Virus record (IMG/VR): IMGVR_UViG_3300017917_001283
Span: 1 to 23,897 of that record
Direction: 5' to 3' (one strand)
Source of the DNA: a virus
Length of the DNA: 23,897 nt
Numbering within the stretch: position 1 is the first letter of the stretch; each line of letters starts with the position of its first letter. The notes below the pieces were generated by a model. That model was not told where the DNA came from, ran no database searches, and saw nothing but the letters and a program-made list of their open reading frames with translations. The position numbers and the translations under genes are program-made. Shown piece by piece: positions 5,324 through 14,396 of this stretch.

Positions 5324-6718
5324 TTCTTTAATCTTTTCTTTCAACTTTCTCTCAAACTCAGCAGCAATCATTTTGGTAAACTTAACAGATGGAGAATCAT
5401 CTTTTTCTGAATCATATCTGTAAGCCCCCTTCGGTGGTCGTTTACTCCTTCCAAGGTAATTTAGTCCCGAGATATTTGTAATACATTTGTGTCCTCCACT
5501 ATTAGCCTGAATTAAATCCCAAGCGTTGATACCAATTTTGTCTAACATTTCTCTATGTTCTTCAGGTAATTCAGTGAATGGTATTTCCATCATTTCTTGG
5601 ATGTGGTCTAATACTTCTTCTCCGTTCTCCATCGTTGTGAACTTGTCACCATATAACGCTTTGAAGTCTTTGAATGTAAACCCAACACTTCCCGGTCCGA
5701 AATCTTTTGATGACTCTGAAACCCACTTAATGGTTGATAGTGGAATTGTTCTTTGTTTTAATTGGTCTTCCCATTTACCCAAAACTTCTTGAGCAATTTC
5801 TCCCAAGTTAACACCTTTCAACTCTCTTTCTTTCTTGAAAGGGTTACATGATGCTTGAACTAACCCTAACGGCCAAGCCATGATTAGGAAATCAGCCTCA
5901 GGATTATTTCTAAACGGAGTATATCTATCATATGAACCCGGTTTAAACATTGACCCTCCACCATATTGGAAAATAACATTGTCCTCAACCTTTGGATATC
6001 CTTTCATGGATTCTCTATAGGCTTCGGCATTCTTTTGTAAGTCTTCCGGAGTCGGTGCGTTAGTTTTTTTCATCCAATCTTTAATATTCGTTAATATCGA
6101 CATTAAAGATGGTTGCGAATCCATAACCAAACTTTCCAAAAATCCGGGTTTGTTTTTAAATGCTAGTAGTAATTTGTTAATCACTAACCCTAGTAGCATT
6201 TTATTTTTTTGTAAACTTTTATCCTTATCAATTCTGAATAAATAATTAACTACTTCATCAGGTGTTATATCATATTTCGCATAATCCGCAGAATCGACAG
6301 TGCTAATTAATAAAATATCTGAAGATGGGAATAAATCTTTCGGAGAAACTATTTGTGAAATTGTTTCAACATTTGAACGAGATGGCCTAAATGATGTTGA
6401 TTTGGTATCTTCAGCACCCGCCTGTCTATCGTGATGGTCTGTATGAATAACGAACATTGGTTTACCATGTGCAAAATCAACTAATACCGGCATTGTATCA
6501 CCAGTTGCATCATTTTTCTTTACAGAAAATTCTTTATCACCATATTGAATTACATGGGTTCCAACAACTTCAATACCATTATCTTCAAGGTATTTTTTCA
6601 TTGCAATTGCCGTGGTTACTCCATCTAAATCTTGATGGAAATATATTTCTGCTTTAGGATATCTCTTTCTTAATGCCGAAATATCTCGTAATCCTGATTC
6701 CGTTATTCTTTTTTTCAT
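5315..6718 (-). CDS. DHH-family phosphoesterase
   Basis: A 467-residue protein with the metal-binding motifs of DHH phosphoesterases: H-Q-D-L-D-G (28-33), V-D-F-A-H (80-84), H-T-D-H-H-D-R (92-98) and S-T-V-D-S-A-D-Y (139-146). The family holds RecJ exonucleases, nano-RNases and cyclic-dinucleotide phosphodiesterases. Which substrate applies here is not clear, and the C-terminal 300 residues do not show an obvious DHHA1 domain, although N-S-G-G-H-K-C near residue 408 recalls its GGH motif. A role in nucleic-acid turnover or in removing cyclic dinucleotide signals is possible. The N-terminus M-K-K-R-I-T-E-S-G-L resembles the start of the next protein upstream. It is third in the leftward group 7478 to 5315; its ATG directly abuts the preceding stop. 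Confidence 0.85.
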   Translation of the reverse strand: MKKRITESGLRDISALRKRYPKAEIYFHQDLDGVTTAIAMKKYLEDNGIEVVGTHVIQYGDKEFSVKKNDATGDTMPVLVDFAHGKPMFVIHTDHHDRQAGAEDTKSTSFRPSRSNVETISQIVSPKDLFPSSDILLISTVDSADYAKYDITPDEVVNYLFRIDKDKSLQKNKMLLGLVINKLLLAFKNKPGFLESLVMDSQPSLMSILTNIKDWMKKTNAPTPEDLQKNAEAYRESMKGYPKVEDNVIFQYGGGSMFKPGSYDRYTPFRNNPEADFLIMAWPLGLVQASCNPFKKERELKGVNLGEIAQEVLGKWEDQLKQRTIPLSTIKWVSESSKDFGPGSVGFTFKDFKALYGDKFTTMENGEEVLDHIQEMMEIPFTELPEEHREMLDKIGINAWDLIQANSGGHKCITNISGLNYLGRSKRPPKGAYRYDSEKDDSPSVKFTKMIAAEFERKLKEKIKESK

Positions 6719-7105
6719 TTAATTACCTCCTCCTTGAGCAATACGATTACTAAGTATTACCACATCATTAACTTTTAATCCGTTTTTATCTTTCAAATTA
6801 CATAAACGATTTAACTTATACATTAAATCTGTTTGTTGTGTCAAACTATTTAATTTACTAATACCATCTCCCGGTTTAATTTTATATAGTTCAAAGTCTT
6901 CTATATCAATATTTTTAAGCTGGTTAACTAAATCATTTCTACTAAAACAATATTTTGCACCTGATTCAGTAGGTTTAGGACCCTTTCGTAATAGTTCATC
7001 AACCATTTTATTATAATCAGTCGTTGAATCAGATTTCTGCCCAATAACCCTTTTTACGATGTTCATTAAATCTTGTTCGGTTAATCTTACAATTTTCTTT
7101 CCCAT
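6719..7105 (-). CDS. Small protein with possible LysM-like C-terminus
   Basis: A 128-residue protein. The N-terminal 22 residues (R-L-T-E-Q-D-L-x-x-I-V-K-R-V-I) form a basic amphipathic helix of a type I associate with large uncultured phages of this kind, and a relative occurs on the DHH protein. Residues about 77-122 (Y-K-I-K-P-G-D-G-I-S-K-L ... N-G-L-K-V-N-D-V-V-I-L) follow the spacing of a LysM peptidoglycan-binding repeat, in degenerate form. There is no signal peptide. If LysM is right it may be a virion or lysis-related protein; otherwise it is unknown. It lies 1 base after the Dps-like gene and abuts the DHH gene, so the three are probably one transcript. Confidence 0.7.
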   Translation of the reverse strand: MGKKIVRLTEQDLMNIVKRVIGQKSDSTTDYNKMVDELLRKGPKPTESGAKYCFSRNDLVNQLKNIDIEDFELYKIKPGDGISKLNSLTQQTDLMYKLNRLCNLKDKNGLKVNDVVILSNRIAQGGGN

Positions 7106-7106
7106 A

Positions 7107-7478
7107 TTATGATTTTAATGTTAATAAGTATTTTAATTTATTGATTTCGGCTAACATCTCATCTCTAAGATTAAGTAAATCAGTATCATATCTTGAATCC
7201 AATTGGTCCGTCATACTAACCAAAAATTCTGTAATACCATCCAAGAAGTCTTGAATATTGATTGTCTTGATGTCTTGGAACATAATTGAAAACTCAGACT
7301 CGAATTCAGGTCTTCCGTATTTACCCATCATGGCCTCAGTAAACATATCAATTGATTCACCTAAACTATCATATATTCCACCATAGGCTCTATGTTTGGC
7401 ATCTCCAAAAGTCTGCCAATGTAAAAACTTAAATTGTAGTTGGATTTGGACTAGTTTTAATATTAATTCTTCTTTCAT
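7107..7478 (-). CDS. Dps/ferritin-like phage protein
   Basis: A 123-residue, mostly helical protein. F-L-H-W-Q-T-F-G-D-A-K-H-R-A-Y-G-G (18-34) and D44-x3-E48 resemble the first helices and ferroxidase region of Dps. H29, D44 and E48 keep the spacing of the Dps residues H63, D78 and E82, while the Dps aspartate four residues after the histidine is a glycine here. It matches phage Dps-like proteins of the DUF5856 type as I remember them, which are shorter than cellular Dps (about 160 residues). It may bind iron or DNA; loss of one ligand leaves the activity doubtful. It is first in the operon with the LysM-like and DHH genes. No TAnnTTTG promoter is visible upstream. Confidence 0.7.
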   Translation of the reverse strand: MKEELILKLVQIQLQFKFLHWQTFGDAKHRAYGGIYDSLGESIDMFTEAMMGKYGRPEFESEFSIMFQDIKTINIQDFLDGITEFLVSMTDQLDSRYDTDLLNLRDEMLAEINKLKYLLTLKS

Positions 7479-7507
7479 TATTTTGATTTAACTATAAATA
7501 TCCATAA

Positions 7508-7534
7508 AATAAAAAAAGGGACGTAAGTCCCTTT
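7508..7534 (-). terminator. Terminator after the DNA methyltransferase gene
   Basis: On the minus strand an 8-bp stem (7527-7534 with 7515-7522) and a 4-base loop are followed by a run of seven T. It ends the DUF3310/methyltransferase transcript three bases after the stop codon. Confidence 0.85.
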
Positions 7535-7536
7535 AA

Positions 7537-8418
7537 TTATATATCCAACTTTAATTGTCGATTTAATGCAACAAAAGGTTTGACCCTTTCTCTACCAATA
7601 TTGGTGTAGTTTTCACTTAACTCAATCCCAATCCATCTTCGATTTAATGTTTCGGCAGCAACCGCAGTGGTTCCACTACCCATGAACGGGTCGAGAACAA
7701 TGTCATCCTTATAAGTTAAGATTTTTATTGCTTTAGACGGAATATCCAAACTGAATGTGGCTTTAGTCAATGATTTGGTATCCGCAAAATATTCCCATCT
7801 ACCAAAAACCAAATTCATAAATTCTTTTTTAGAAGCATCTTCATAAAACATTTTTGTTTTAACATTCCCTTCTTCATCTTTAACCTCGGTCGGAGTTCCT
7901 TTCCATTGAGATTCACCTTTGTTTAATTTTTTGGAGGATTTCTTATACGCCAATATCACACATTCTTTCGGATTGTAGATATATGGTGCAGATGCTGACA
8001 TCCAAGAACCCCAAGCTGTCTGTCTAACTCTATGAGGACTATCCTCAGTTAAATCCACCATCCCGAAGAATTTGAACCCAACTTCTTTCATTCTCATCCA
8101 AAACTCGGAGTTAAATAAAATTCTACCACCTCTTTCTTGGACATTAACTTCAATTGGGACATTAACCGCTATTCTCCCATCATCTTTTAACACTCTATAA
8201 GCCTCCGTTAACCATTTAATTGTAAAATCCCAATACTCTTCCATAGGAAGATTGTCGTCATAAACATCGTATTTAACATTGACTCCGTAGGGAGGTGATG
8301 TGACAACTAAATCAACACTACTTTCAGGTAATGTTTTCATCACCTCAACACAATCACCATTTATTATTTGTCCCGTGACATCTTCAATCTTTTCTATTAA
8401 ACTCATTCTATTATTCAC
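7537..8418 (-). CDS. Site-specific DNA methyltransferase (N6-adenine or N4-cytosine)
   Basis: A 293-residue enzyme with T-S-P-P-Y-G (40-45), the catalytic motif IV of amino-methyltransferases, ahead of D-P-F-M-G-S-G-T-T (243-251), the S-adenosylmethionine-binding motif I. This order marks the beta class. I-x-G-D-C (19-23) is the conserved lead-in. The TSPPY form occurs in both N4-cytosine and N6-adenine enzymes, so the base is undecided. No restriction partner is nearby, so it is an orphan enzyme, which phages use to protect their DNA from host restriction or to mark it. It starts at 8418 (overlap of 8 bases with DUF3310) or at an internal ATG at 8406. A second, D12-type methyltransferase lies at 23430. 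Confidence 0.9.
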   Translation of the reverse strand: MNNRMSLIEKIEDVTGQIINGDCVEVMKTLPESSVDLVVTSPPYGVNVKYDVYDDNLPMEEYWDFTIKWLTEAYRVLKDDGRIAVNVPIEVNVQERGGRILFNSEFWMRMKEVGFKFFGMVDLTEDSPHRVRQTAWGSWMSASAPYIYNPKECVILAYKKSSKKLNKGESQWKGTPTEVKDEEGNVKTKMFYEDASKKEFMNLVFGRWEYFADTKSLTKATFSLDIPSKAIKILTYKDDIVLDPFMGSGTTAVAAETLNRRWIGIELSENYTNIGRERVKPFVALNRQLKLDI

Positions 8419-8638
8419 TTATATTTTTTTCCAAAATTTCAATCTTTCTATCGAGATACCATCGAGCTTTCTTTAGGTCTTGAAGTTCTTTATCAGTATC
8501 TTTTTTTCCAGCTCTTGGGATATACTTCACGGTGTTTCCGAGGTGGAAATCTAATTCCCACGCTTCTATCACTTTTATTACTTCATAAACATTATCCGCT
8601 CCTCCGTAATGTTCGGGATGGTTAACCATTTCTCTCAT
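8411..8638 (-). CDS. DUF3310 protein
   Basis: A 75-residue protein that fits DUF3310 along its whole length: N-H-P-E-H-Y near the start (6-11), Y-E-V-I-K-V-I-E-A-W (19-28), L-G-N-T-V-K-Y-I-x-R-A-G-K-K (33-46), D-L-K-K-A-R-W-Y-L (54-62). The family is common in phages and often sits among nucleotide-metabolism or DNA-modification genes; its biochemical role is not settled. It is followed by the methyltransferase with an 8-base overlap, so the two are translated together. Confidence 0.9.
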   Translation of the reverse strand: MREMVNHPEHYGGADNVYEVIKVIEAWELDFHLGNTVKYIPRAGKKDTDKELQDLKKARWYLDRKIEILEKNISE

Positions 8639-8653
8639 ATTATTTTTTTTTTA

Positions 8654-8682
8654 TAAATGTAATCAAAATTTTATCGAATCAA
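8654..8682 (-). promoter_or_regulatory. Possible promoter for DUF3310 and methyltransferase
   Basis: Minus-strand TTG (8680-8682), 18 bases, then TACATTTA (8654-8661), a one-base miss from TAnnTTTG. It overlaps the 3' end of the adhesin gene, which has no terminator of its own, so readthrough from the adhesin transcript is the alternative. Confidence 0.3.
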
Positions 8683-11600
8683 AGTGATTGTTCCTTTTTT
8701 TGTTTCTGAAAATCCATTTAGATATTCAACATATAAACTATACGAATATGCTCCGGAAGGTGCCGGACTATTCTTAAATGAACCATCCCAAGTTTTTTCT
8801 TGAGTGTTCGATTCAAATACTTTTTCACCCCATCGATTAAACACCTTAAAATCAATCGTTTTAATTGCAGTTCCAAATATTCTAAACACATCATTTACTC
8901 CATCTTGATTTCCGGGTGTGAATGCGTTTGGAACATAAACCCCAAGTATTGGTCTAACCACCACATTAACTTTTGAACTACTAACACAATTATTATTGTA
9001 AATCATTGTTAGGGTATATTTTGTGTTAATGTATGGTGTTGCTATTGGTTTATCACAATCAGAACAACTTAAACTCTCGTTAGGAGTCCAAGTAACTATT
9101 TTTGTTATTGGTGTGTCACCAAATTGACTTGAGATTGTGTAATATAAATTAACACTTTCACCTAACATAATAGTATCAAGTCCAAATGTTTTCGCATGAA
9201 CCCTAATCAATGGAGGTTCTTTTAATGTTACTTTACGAAACACAAAACATTCATTGATGTCCTTAACCACAATATCATAAATCTTAGGTGATAAGTCAGT
9301 GAATCTTATTTTTTTACTAAAAGTTTTCCCTCCGTCAATTGAATAACTATATTGTTCAATTTCGTTTATTGTTCCTCCCTTAGCGTAGATTTCAATTATC
9401 CCATCATTAACACCATAACAACTTGGATTAACAACTTTAATACTTTCGAACTCCATTGGTGATGGTTCATCCAATTTCTTAACGATACTCTTAAAACATC
9501 CTTCAGTATCCACAACCGAAAAAGTGTAATTAATTTTTGAAGTTAAATATTCAAATTTGGTTTGATTTACCGGTAAACTATTAAACTCATACTTATATGG
9601 TGGTCTTCCTCCTTGAACTTTGAATATTATTCCTCCGTTATGGTTTCCATAACAAGTTATTGGGATAATACTATCAACCGTTATTATAATTGGGTTGGGT
9701 TGGTTTATAATAAATGAAGCACTATCAACACAACCATAGTTATCAGTAACCGAAACCGAATACTTACCCATACTTAAACCTCCAATCGCATTGGTTGTTT
9801 TACTGTTAGACCATAGGTATTCATACTTTGTTCCATTTCCTTTAACATAGGTATAAATCTCACCATTCATATTCCCATAACAATCAATATCTGTTTTATC
9901 ACCATAGAGTTTGATTGAACATGGGATAGTTTTTAATATGATACTATCAATAATAGTACAACCGAAGTCATCCCAAACGGTAACTCTAATCTTTGTCTCA
10001 CCTAAATTCTTAATAGTATCAATACTATTAATTGAATTTTTTATTGTAATCCATTTCTTAGTTAAATTGTTAAAACTATCCCAAGTAACTTGATAAGATG
10101 GTGTTCCTCCGAATGTGTTTAAAAATACCATTCCACTATTAATTGATTGACTTATTGGGTCTTTCTTTGATAAAGATATACCAATTTTTGTATCAGGTTC
10201 ATTAATATCAATAATTACACTATCTTTACACCCATTCTTATCCGTAATCATTACTTTTAAACTATCAGAATATAAATCAAATAGTTCGTTAATTCCCGGT
10301 AGGTTCTTGTTAGTCCCCTTTAATGAAGTCCAAGAGTAACTATAATTTGGTGTTCCTCCGTCCGTAGTTACCAATACATAACCACTACTATCACCTTTAC
10401 ATAACACATCAATAATTATTGAACTGGAGTTTAATGGTAATACCGATGGGATTGTAATTGAATCATAACCTTCACACCCACTTATCTTATCAACTACCTT
10501 AACATAGTATTTCCCAGTTGTAACCCCAACCATTTTATTAAAGGTGTCTTGTGGACTTCTACTCCACTCATACTTGTAATTTCCTGAACCAGTCTGAGGG
10601 ATAACATAAACACTATCTGAATTTTCCCCATTACATCTAATTGGTTCATAATTCATACTTAACTTTAACGGAACTTGAACTGCAGGTAATGAAACTAGTT
10701 GTGAACCCTTACAAGTCGGATTACTTTTTAAATTAACCTCAACTCTATAATTGTTTGGTGATAAGTTAATGGCTCTAATTGAATCCGATACATTTGGAGT
10801 CCAAATGAAATTATATTGACTACTCTTCGTTCCTAATGGTAGGTTGACCATTAACTCACCATTCGATAATAAACAAATTGGTGACACATTATTCAAACTT
10901 ATTTTAATTGAATCTTCCACCATCAGATATGCGGTGTCAGTTGCTTCACAAGTTGAAGATGTTATTTTAACGACATAATTGTATGTTCCCGGTATTAATG
11001 GGTTTACTTGGATGGTGTTAGTATTCCCACCTGTCATCGTAGCGTCATTTGGTGATGATACCCAATTTATAGTATATGGTTGAATAGATTTAACATTTGA
11101 AGTTATTGTTATTGAACTACCTGTGCCTGCTTCCTTACATACTACCCCGCCGCCAACGGCTTTAATCCTAAAATTGGTGTCAGAATTTACCTTAACATTA
11201 CCACTACCAAAACAAGTTGAGTTACCATAAGTTATTGTGAATATTGAATCTGTTTGATTAGCAGTAATGATTGCTCTTGGACTACCAATTGTTGGTTTTT
11301 TCACCAAATAATCCGGAGACCATGTCGTTGTGAATTGAACATCAGAACTATCAATTCCCGACATATTAAATCTTGTGTGCGGTTTTGACTGAGTTCCTCC
11401 GCCAGCAATAAAATTTGTAGTTAAATCACAAGAATTAACACCAATAACATTTGACGCTCTATATGAAACTTCATTTCCACTTGGAGTTACATTTGTTAGA
11501 TATCTATTAGTTAAAGGACTTGGAGTTGAATTATTAACACAAATCTCCACTAATATATTACTATTCCCATCCCAATCAAATCCTCTATCAAATGTATATG

Positions 11601-13869
11601 TATTCCACCCTAGGTTTACACTAATCGGTTTACTGTAAACAACATATAAAGGTGATGTCACCAATGAACTATTACTGGATGTCCCACCAATTTTAATTTC
11701 AAAATTATCGAAGTTTGAAACATTAACTTGAGTGATGTTAAACCCAATTGATTTAATAATTCCCGATTTAAGTCCGGCGCCCAATAATTGAGCTTTGGTG
11801 TATAAAATTCGAGTAGTTGATGACTTACCAAGTAATGTTGTTCCAAAAATGTTTGGGTAACATGAGGTTCCGGAACATGATGTCGCCGGATAGGTTATAC
11901 TCCCACTATTAATGGTTCTTGTAATGTTTTCACTATTACTCTTATAGATTGTAGGACCACTGATGTTTGGAGAAATCCTCGCGCTTAACATAGTTGTATC
12001 ACCAGGACATATGTTTGTTCGATTAGCCGTTGGTAGAATTTTAGATACAACCCCTTTCAAACTAACAACCACAGAATCAATAATAACACAACCAAATCTA
12101 TTTTCCATTTCGATTGTGTAAGTCATGTTTTTATTCACATAACACAATGGATTTGTTGATGTATTGGTTGGGTATTTGGTGATGGGGTCATATAGGTTCT
12201 CACTCTTCAACCATCGATATTTGTATGGTGTATCTGAAGTTTGGGTATTCACTCTAATTGAAAAACTATCACCTAAACATAAATTCCTTAATTTTGGTGA
12301 TAAAGTATAATTAAATGGTGGGATAACCCTTACTACAACACTATCATATATCGTACAGGTCTCTATTGTATCCAAGTCCAAAGATTTTGCAACATATGTC
12401 GTAGTTGATGTCGGGGCGATATCCACCCAAACACTATCGGGTCCGGCATTTACAATACCCGTTTTAGGAAACCATGAAACTTTTTTAGCTGATGTAGATT
12501 TTATTCTAACCGGTTTACCTCCCGGACAATAATTAACCAATTCTCTATCAAGAGTCATTGACTTCATATACCTAATTCGAACCGCAATATCAATACTACG
12601 TTTCATCCCGATATTATTACAATAGTAGAAATTAAAAAGTAATTTTTCGTCCCCTGACCCTATCGCAGAATCAAATTCAACAATACCGTATGTTGTATCA
12701 ACACCCGCAACACTTCTTTTATATGTGGTGAATTTGTAATTAACCAAATCTCGACTAGCATATTTATTTTGTTCTACTTCTTTCAATATCATGTTTTGAT
12801 TCACCGCACCAATCGCTTTAAACATAATCTTTCCGGGTTGTCTTCCACAAACCTCAATGAAATAGTTGTTAATCTCATTTGCCCCAAACATCGAATCTTT
12901 CAAAGTCTGACCACTAAACATGGCCTCACAATTATCTCGAACTGAAAATTGTATGTCTCTACAAACATAACCCAAAAATTCTCGGGTATATCCTCCGTTT
13001 GGTTGGGGGACTGCCCTCCATTCCAAAACGGCAACTGCCATTATCGCGTCTTGGTCTCTATCAGGAGTCGCACTAATCAAACCAGTAAATGGGTTAATGG
13101 TTACACCATTTGTTGTGTATAGGAAATTAACAGCGTTTAATCCAGGTTGGAAGGTAACTGATGGATTACCAAGTTGGATTGCAATTCCCGGTGTTGGCGA
13201 TTCACCAATAAATGGAGAATAAAGTAAGTATGAGATAGAATCTCTTATAATAGTTTTACCTCCAATGGTTACATACTTATCATCAAAAGTATCTGCTGGT
13301 CCATGAGCGTATGTATTTAGAACAAGTTTACACCAATATGGGACGGGGTTGTTAGTGAAGATTACCGAATTGTTCACATACTTGGTATCAAATGCAGTTT
13401 GAACTAACATTGATGGTGAACCGACTATGGTGGTAATAGTATTTCTCGCATTTTCAGTATAACTAGCATACGCAGCACCAATATTTCTACCTATGGTGAA
13501 GTTACATTTTAACACTTCTTTCATAACCCCTTTTATAAAATCAGGTGCTATGGGCATAACATTTGGTCCCGGACAATGTGTTATTTTCTTAGCTAATACA
13601 TCAGGTGGTAAACATAATGGAGTTACTTCAGATGTTTCCGATGAAATTAATGTCATCGGAACAAAAGTATTAACCAAACTTGAGACTATATGTAAATTAT
13701 TATTCACATAATTAATGCCTCCACAATATCTGTATCTTGTTAGGGTAAACTCGTATGTTCCATTTATGGTGTCAATCATCCTATAGGTTATGTCGGCACC
13801 CATAACGTGTGTCCCATAACTATGGAAAAATGAACATAGTAGGACTAAACTTAATATTAATTTCTTCAT
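8671..13869 (-). CDS. Giant secreted adhesin with SprB-type repeats and type IX secretion C-terminal domain
   Basis: A 1732-residue protein. Residues 1-19 are a signal peptide (basic start, leucine-rich core, cleavage near S-Y-G). The mature start T-H-V-M-G-A-D-I-T-Y-R is typical of large Bacteroidota adhesins. A Cys-rich, beta-rich middle with PKD-like parts follows. From about 1100 to 1555 there are five or so repeats that open with C-Y-G-x-x-x-G or C-K-G-D-S-S-G, contain G-G-x-x-x-Y-x-Y-x-W and close with V-x-D-x-x-G-C: SprB-type repeats. Residues 1644-1732 are the gliding-motility-associated C-terminal domain (CHU_C type), with V-P-N-A-F-T-P-G-x-x-D-G-x-N-D-x-F, F-N-R-W-G-x-x-V-F and W-D-G at the expected places. 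The protein should cross the inner membrane by Sec and be placed on the cell surface by the host T9SS. The reading frame is intact. Finding such a gene among phage-type genes is unusual. Confidence 0.92.
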   Translation of the reverse strand: MKKLILSLVLLCSFFHSYGTHVMGADITYRMIDTINGTYEFTLTRYRYCGGINYVNNNLHIVSSLVNTFVPMTLISSETSEVTPLCLPPDVLAKKITHCPGPNVMPIAPDFIKGVMKEVLKCNFTIGRNIGAAYASYTENARNTITTIVGSPSMLVQTAFDTKYVNNSVIFTNNPVPYWCKLVLNTYAHGPADTFDDKYVTIGGKTIIRDSISYLLYSPFIGESPTPGIAIQLGNPSVTFQPGLNAVNFLYTTNGVTINPFTGLISATPDRDQDAIMAVAVLEWRAVPQPNGGYTREFLGYVCRDIQFSVRDNCEAMFSGQTLKDSMFGANEINNYFIEVCGRQPGKIMFKAIGAVNQNMILKEVEQNKYASRDLVNYKFTTYKRSVAGVDTTYGIVEFDSAIGSGDEKLLFNFYYCNNIGMKRSIDIAVRIRYMKSMTLDRELVNYCPGGKPVRIKSTSAKKVSWFPKTGIVNAGPDSVWVDIAPTSTTTYVAKSLDLDTIETCTIYDSVVVRVIPPFNYTLSPKLRNLCLGDSFSIRVNTQTSDTPYKYRWLKSENLYDPITKYPTNTSTNPLCYVNKNMTYTIEMENRFGCVIIDSVVVSLKGVVSKILPTANRTNICPGDTTMLSARISPNISGPTIYKSNSENITRTINSGSITYPATSCSGTSCYPNIFGTTLLGKSSTTRILYTKAQLLGAGLKSGIIKSIGFNITQVNVSNFDNFEIKIGGTSSNSSLVTSPLYVVYSKPISVNLGWNTYTFDRGFDWDGNSNILVEICVNNSTPSPLTNRYLTNVTPSGNEVSYRASNVIGVNSCDLTTNFIAGGGTQSKPHTRFNMSGIDSSDVQFTTTWSPDYLVKKPTIGSPRAIITANQTDSIFTITYGNSTCFGSGNVKVNSDTNFRIKAVGGGVVCKEAGTGSSITITSNVKSIQPYTINWVSSPNDATMTGGNTNTIQVNPLIPGTYNYVVKITSSTCEATDTAYLMVEDSIKISLNNVSPICLLSNGELMVNLPLGTKSSQYNFIWTPNVSDSIRAINLSPNNYRVEVNLKSNPTCKGSQLVSLPAVQVPLKLSMNYEPIRCNGENSDSVYVIPQTGSGNYKYEWSRSPQDTFNKMVGVTTGKYYVKVVDKISGCEGYDSITIPSVLPLNSSSIIIDVLCKGDSSGYVLVTTDGGTPNYSYSWTSLKGTNKNLPGINELFDLYSDSLKVMITDKNGCKDSVIIDINEPDTKIGISLSKKDPISQSINSGMVFLNTFGGTPSYQVTWDSFNNLTKKWITIKNSINSIDTIKNLGETKIRVTVWDDFGCTIIDSIILKTIPCSIKLYGDKTDIDCYGNMNGEIYTYVKGNGTKYEYLWSNSKTTNAIGGLSMGKYSVSVTDNYGCVDSASFIINQPNPIIITVDSIIPITCYGNHNGGIIFKVQGGRPPYKYEFNSLPVNQTKFEYLTSKINYTFSVVDTEGCFKSIVKKLDEPSPMEFESIKVVNPSCYGVNDGIIEIYAKGGTINEIEQYSYSIDGGKTFSKKIRFTDLSPKIYDIVVKDINECFVFRKVTLKEPPLIRVHAKTFGLDTIMLGESVNLYYTISSQFGDTPITKIVTWTPNESLSCSDCDKPIATPYINTKYTLTMIYNNNCVSSSKVNVVVRPILGVYVPNAFTPGNQDGVNDVFRIFGTAIKTIDFKVFNRWGEKVFESNTQEKTWDGSFKNSPAPSGAYSYSLYVEYLNGFSETKKGTITLIR

Positions 13870-13870
13870 C

Positions 13871-14062
13871 TTATTGTTGTTTTGTTACATAATAATCTCT
13901 CCCATATTTCGATTCTTCCAAAATATTTTGACCAACCAGTTCATTAATAATTTGGGTGGTTTCTTCCATTGGTTTTTTAATTACATATTTTGATATGTAA
14001 TCAATGTGGATTGGTTGTCTTAATTTACCTATTAATAATTTTGTGATTTTATCGTCCACCAT
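13871..14062 (-). CDS. Small winged-helix-like protein
   Basis: A 63-residue protein with a helix-turn-helix pattern (residues 15-47: I-H-I-D-Y-I-S-K-Y-V ... E-E-T-T-Q-I-I-N-E-L-V) followed by a short beta hairpin (I-L-E-E-S-K-Y-G-R-D-Y-Y-V), which is how a winged helix reads. It could be a DNA-binding regulator, but at this size it may also be a domain-only protein. Its stop lies one base before the adhesin start, so it is co-transcribed with the adhesin and could control it. The call is based on pattern only. Confidence 0.55.
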   Translation of the reverse strand: MVDDKITKLLIGKLRQPIHIDYISKYVIKKPMEETTQIINELVGQNILEESKYGRDYYVTKQQ

Positions 14063-14065
14063 ATA

Positions 14066-14371
14066 TTAAAATTTATATTTCCACTTTTTTTTCATATAAT
14101 CAAAATACCTATGTCTCTTATTTGGATTATATAAAAACCACGCAATATAATAATCAAACCACCATTCAATTTTAATCAACACTTTTTTAACTTTCAAACA
14201 TTTTAAAATTTGTTTTGACGATTTACCTTTACTATGTAAATCATAAACATGTTCACTTAACTCATCTTGAAAATAGAATAATTCTGTCTTACCATAATAT
14301 TCATTTAATGTGTCCGACTTAAGAGCGGTTAAGGTTTCTTGATAATTAATAAATCTTCTATTTAATCCCAT
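14066..14371 (-). CDS. Hypothetical basic protein
   Basis: A 101-residue protein, rich in K, Y and W, especially in its last 40 residues (W-W-F-D-Y-Y ... K-K-K-W-K-Y-K-F). No family recognised. The aromatic C-terminal part might touch a membrane or nucleic acid. It is 3 bases upstream of the winged-helix-like gene and 25 bases after gene 14397-15170, so it belongs to the same leftward transcript that leads into the adhesin. Start at ATG 14371. Confidence 0.65.
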   Translation of the reverse strand: MGLNRRFINYQETLTALKSDTLNEYYGKTELFYFQDELSEHVYDLHSKGKSSKQILKCLKVKKVLIKIEWWFDYYIAWFLYNPNKRHRYFDYMKKKWKYKF

Positions 14372-14396
14372 ACTTTAGAATAATAATGAAAAATAA

